6,903 nt of DNA from the NCBI GenBank assembly GCA_016297415.1, contig JAEDGQ010000094.1, positions 1-6,903 of the forward strand. Direction: 5' to 3'. The notes under the pieces are model-generated. The model was not told the origin of the DNA, did no database searches, and saw nothing but the letters and a program-made list of their open reading frames with translations. The translations under genes and the position numbers were made by a program. Of the stretch, positions 5,925-6,903 are shown piece after piece (position 1 is the stretch's first letter; the number at the start of each line of letters is the position of its first letter). The DNA comes from Treponema sp. (GTDB taxonomy: Bacteria > Spirochaetota > Spirochaetia > Treponematales > Treponemataceae).

Positions 5925-5975
5925 TTACTAGGTTATTTATACACTGTTATTACCTAGTAAGTCAATAGGTATTAA
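5925..5975. promoter_or_regulatory. Overlapping dyad repeats covering the promoter (candidate operator)
   Basis: A perfect 9-bp inverted repeat, TTACTAGGT at 5925-5933 and ACCTAGTAA at 5952-5960, flanks the -10 box with an 18-bp spacer. A second one, TTATTACCTA at 5947-5956 and TAGGTATTAA at 5966-5975 (9 of 10 matching), flanks the -35 box with a 9-bp spacer. The middle arm is shared. Three alternating half-sites placed over -35, -10 and the start site are what a repressor operator looks like. The regulator is not identifiable from this window. Confidence 0.55.
5936..5965 (-). promoter_or_regulatory. Sigma-70-type promoter of the sulfur operon
   Basis: On the minus strand TTGACT (5965-5960) and TATAAA (5941-5936) are separated by 18 bp, close to the housekeeping consensus. 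Transcription would start near 5929, giving a short untranslated leader before the polycysteine ORF. No comparable promoter was seen in the gaps between the four structural genes, so these are probably one transcript. Confidence 0.68.
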
Positions 5976-6151
5976 CAAAATAATTAATTTTTTTTTAGAA
6001 TGCATCCCGTTACTGCTTCCAACTCTCTCAACCAAATTTATAGTATTACTTGCCCTGTAGCACATTGCAGACACAAAGGGAAATGAGCTTCTGGAAATAA
6101 TCCAAAAAGCCCCTGAATTTATCACAACCAGAAAATTATGAAGATTTGAAG

Positions 6152-6238
6152 TCACATAAATTTTATAAAAATCGTTTCAGCCGACAAAGTGAAAATCGCT
6201 GAAAATAAAAATATAATTAATAGAAGAAATCGTTTCAT
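6152..6238 (-). CDS. Signal-peptide mini-ORF, probably the start of a broken secreted-protein gene
   Basis: One base after the cupin stop codon an ATG opens a 28-codon ORF with AGGA seven bases upstream. It begins MKRFLLLIIFLFSAIF and continues TLSAETIFIKFM before TGA: two basic residues, a hydrophobic core and a Ser-Ala/Glu junction, which is a textbook Sec signal peptide with only a few mature residues. The reading frame that overlaps its last ATG (GTG at 6155 to a stop at 5937, 72 codons) could be the frameshifted remainder, but I recognise no family in it and it runs through the sulfur-operon promoter. The tight spacing suggests co-translation with the cupin. A functional short secreted or membrane peptide is the alternative. 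Confidence 0.45.
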   Translation of the reverse strand: MKRFLLLIIFLFSAIFTLSAETIFIKFM

Positions 6239-6239
6239 T

Positions 6240-6680
6240 TTATTTTCCTGTTGCTTTGAAATATTCCTCATCGCTGACTTTTTCAAGCCACTGATTTGAA
6301 CCTTCTTCTGCCGGAACTTCCACTGCAAGGTGACTGAACCAGGAATCTGGAGCGGCTCCGTGCCAATGTTTAACTCCAGCAGGAATGTTTACACAATCCC
6401 CAGGTTTCATTTCAACAGCTTCTTTTCCTTCTTCCTGATAAAATCCACGGTCAGCAACGCAAATCAAAATCTGACCGCCGCCTTTTTTTGCGTTGTGAAT
6501 ATGCCAGTTGTTTCGGCAAGAAGGCTCAAAAGTAACATTGAAGATTCCAACCTGACTTGTAGAAACTGGAGCGAGATAACTTTGACCCACAAAATACTGA
6601 GCGTAGGCATCGTTTGGTTTTCCGATTGGGAAAATCATTGACTGTGCGTTTCTCCCAGCAGTTTGAACTATTTTTTTCAT
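6240..6680 (-). CDS. Small cupin-domain protein
   Basis: A 146-residue single-domain cupin. The first cupin motif is at about 59-81 (WHIHNAKKGGGQILICVADRG would span it), with metal-ligand candidates His60, His62 and Gln70. The second motif, PGDCVNIPAGVKHWHG at 93-108, supplies His105 or His107. This layout matches the group of small manganese or iron cupins often stored next to flavodoxins, alcohol dehydrogenases or carboxymuconolactone decarboxylases, some of which have hydroxynitrile lyase activity; the physiological substrate is usually unknown and is not deducible here. There is no signal peptide. GAGG lies six bases before the ATG. It is followed after one base by the signal-peptide mini-ORF and preceded, across a repeat, by a probable flavodoxin on the same strand. 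Confidence 0.85.
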   Translation of the reverse strand: MKKIVQTAGRNAQSMIFPIGKPNDAYAQYFVGQSYLAPVSTSQVGIFNVTFEPSCRNNWHIHNAKKGGGQILICVADRGFYQEEGKEAVEMKPGDCVNIPAGVKHWHGAAPDSWFSHLAVEVPAEEGSNQWLEKVSDEEYFKATGK

Positions 6681-6702
6681 TTTGTGCCTCGATTACAAAG
6701 CG

Positions 6703-6790
6703 GTCATTGAGCCCTTCGACAGGCTCAGGAACCACCTGTCGAAATGACAATTTTACTAAACAGGGGGTTTCGACGTGCTCAATCACCGAG
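6703..6790. repeat. Dispersed palindromic repeat between flavodoxin-like and cupin genes
   Basis: TTCGACAGG (6715-6723) pairs with CCTGTCGAA (6735-6743), and the outer GTCATT (6703-6708) pairs with AATGAC (6743-6748) apart from a one-base overlap. The 31 bases at 6713-6743 are identical to 5697-5727. A second unit, GGTTTCGACGTGCTCAATCACC near 6767-6788, follows. The element fills nearly the whole 114-bp gap. Confidence 0.65.
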
Positions 6791-6794
6791 ATTT

Positions 6795-6903
6795 TTATTT
6801 TAAAGCTTTTTCAAAAAACTTCTTCAATTCACTTTCACTTGTCGATGAATAGAATCTTGCACCTCTTTTCCAGTTTGCAGATTTTGATGCATGAGCTTTT
6901 AAA
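6795..6903 (-). CDS. C-terminal end of a probable flavodoxin
   Basis: Thirty-five codons enter from the window edge and end at TAA (6797-6795). The tail contains WKRGARFYSSTSESELKKFF. A GxRF....SExEL..F/W pattern near the C-terminus is common in flavodoxin-domain proteins of gut bacteria, where the Arg-Phe strand and the Ser-Glu helix cap close the fold. Flavodoxins often neighbour small cupins like the one downstream. With only the tail visible, the family remains a guess; that it is coding is supported by the clean frame and by the repeat beginning right after the stop. Confidence 0.55.
   Translation of the reverse strand, partial: LKAHASKSANWKRGARFYSSTSESELKKFFEKALK

Noticed and set aside
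6022..6123. Plus-strand stretch reading HIADTKGNELLEIIQKAPEF as a gene remnant
   Set aside because: It has no start codon, stops lie on both sides, and no family was recognised; it may be the shadow of the minus-strand frame.
5900..6240. SAM, T-box or other riboswitch ahead of the sulfur operon
   Set aside because: The predicted transcript starts near 5929, only about 30 nt before the leader ORF, which leaves no room for a known aptamer, and no T-box or SAM motif was seen.

Overview
The window looks like part of a host-associated spirochaete chromosome, most likely Treponema. This is an inference from the AT-rich sequence and from the protein-like, palindromic repeat elements that fill the gaps between genes; no rRNA or marker gene confirms it. 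Almost everything is on the minus strand. The exception is the last 20 codons of an unidentified plus-strand gene at 3-65, followed by a 14-bp hairpin terminator at 72-105.

The core is a minus-strand sulfur amino acid operon read from about 5930 down to 407. It opens with a promoter (TTGACT / TATAAA, 18-bp spacer) embedded in two overlapping inverted repeats. About 30 nt downstream, with a consensus ribosome binding site, lies a 25-26 codon upstream ORF (5818-5898) that ends in five consecutive cysteines, then His-Phe-stop. It was too short for automatic ORF calling. A 250-nt leader follows, largely occupied by a 163-bp element with imperfect terminal inverted repeats and two mutually exclusive strong hairpins. 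The structural genes come next: a stand-alone LanC-like protein (4137-5567), a cysteine synthase / cystathionine beta-synthase family PLP enzyme (3034-4014), a cystathionine gamma-synthase/lyase family enzyme (1693-2856) and a MalY/PatB-type cystathionine beta-lyase (407-1573). The three PLP enzymes together can move sulfur from sulfide through cysteine and cystathionine to homocysteine.

The most notable idea is that the polycysteine upstream ORF is a cysteine sensor (translation-dependent attenuator) for this operon, and that the LanC-like protein works in thiol metabolism, not in lanthipeptide synthesis. The peptide has no Ser or Thr and there is no dehydratase. The LanC-like protein keeps the LanC glycine-rich repeats, but the expected Cys-His zinc pair is Cys-Cys.

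The flanks hold debris and a second small cluster. Downstream of the operon (179-382) is a frameshifted HNH endonuclease remnant. Upstream, also on the minus strand, are the C-terminus of a probable flavodoxin (6795-6903), a small cupin (6240-6680) and a 28-codon signal-peptide ORF directly behind it (6152-6238), which looks like the start of a broken secreted-protein gene. Dispersed repeats occupy every junction of the sulfur operon and the flavodoxin-cupin gap; a 31-nt stretch is identical at 5697-5727 and 6713-6743.
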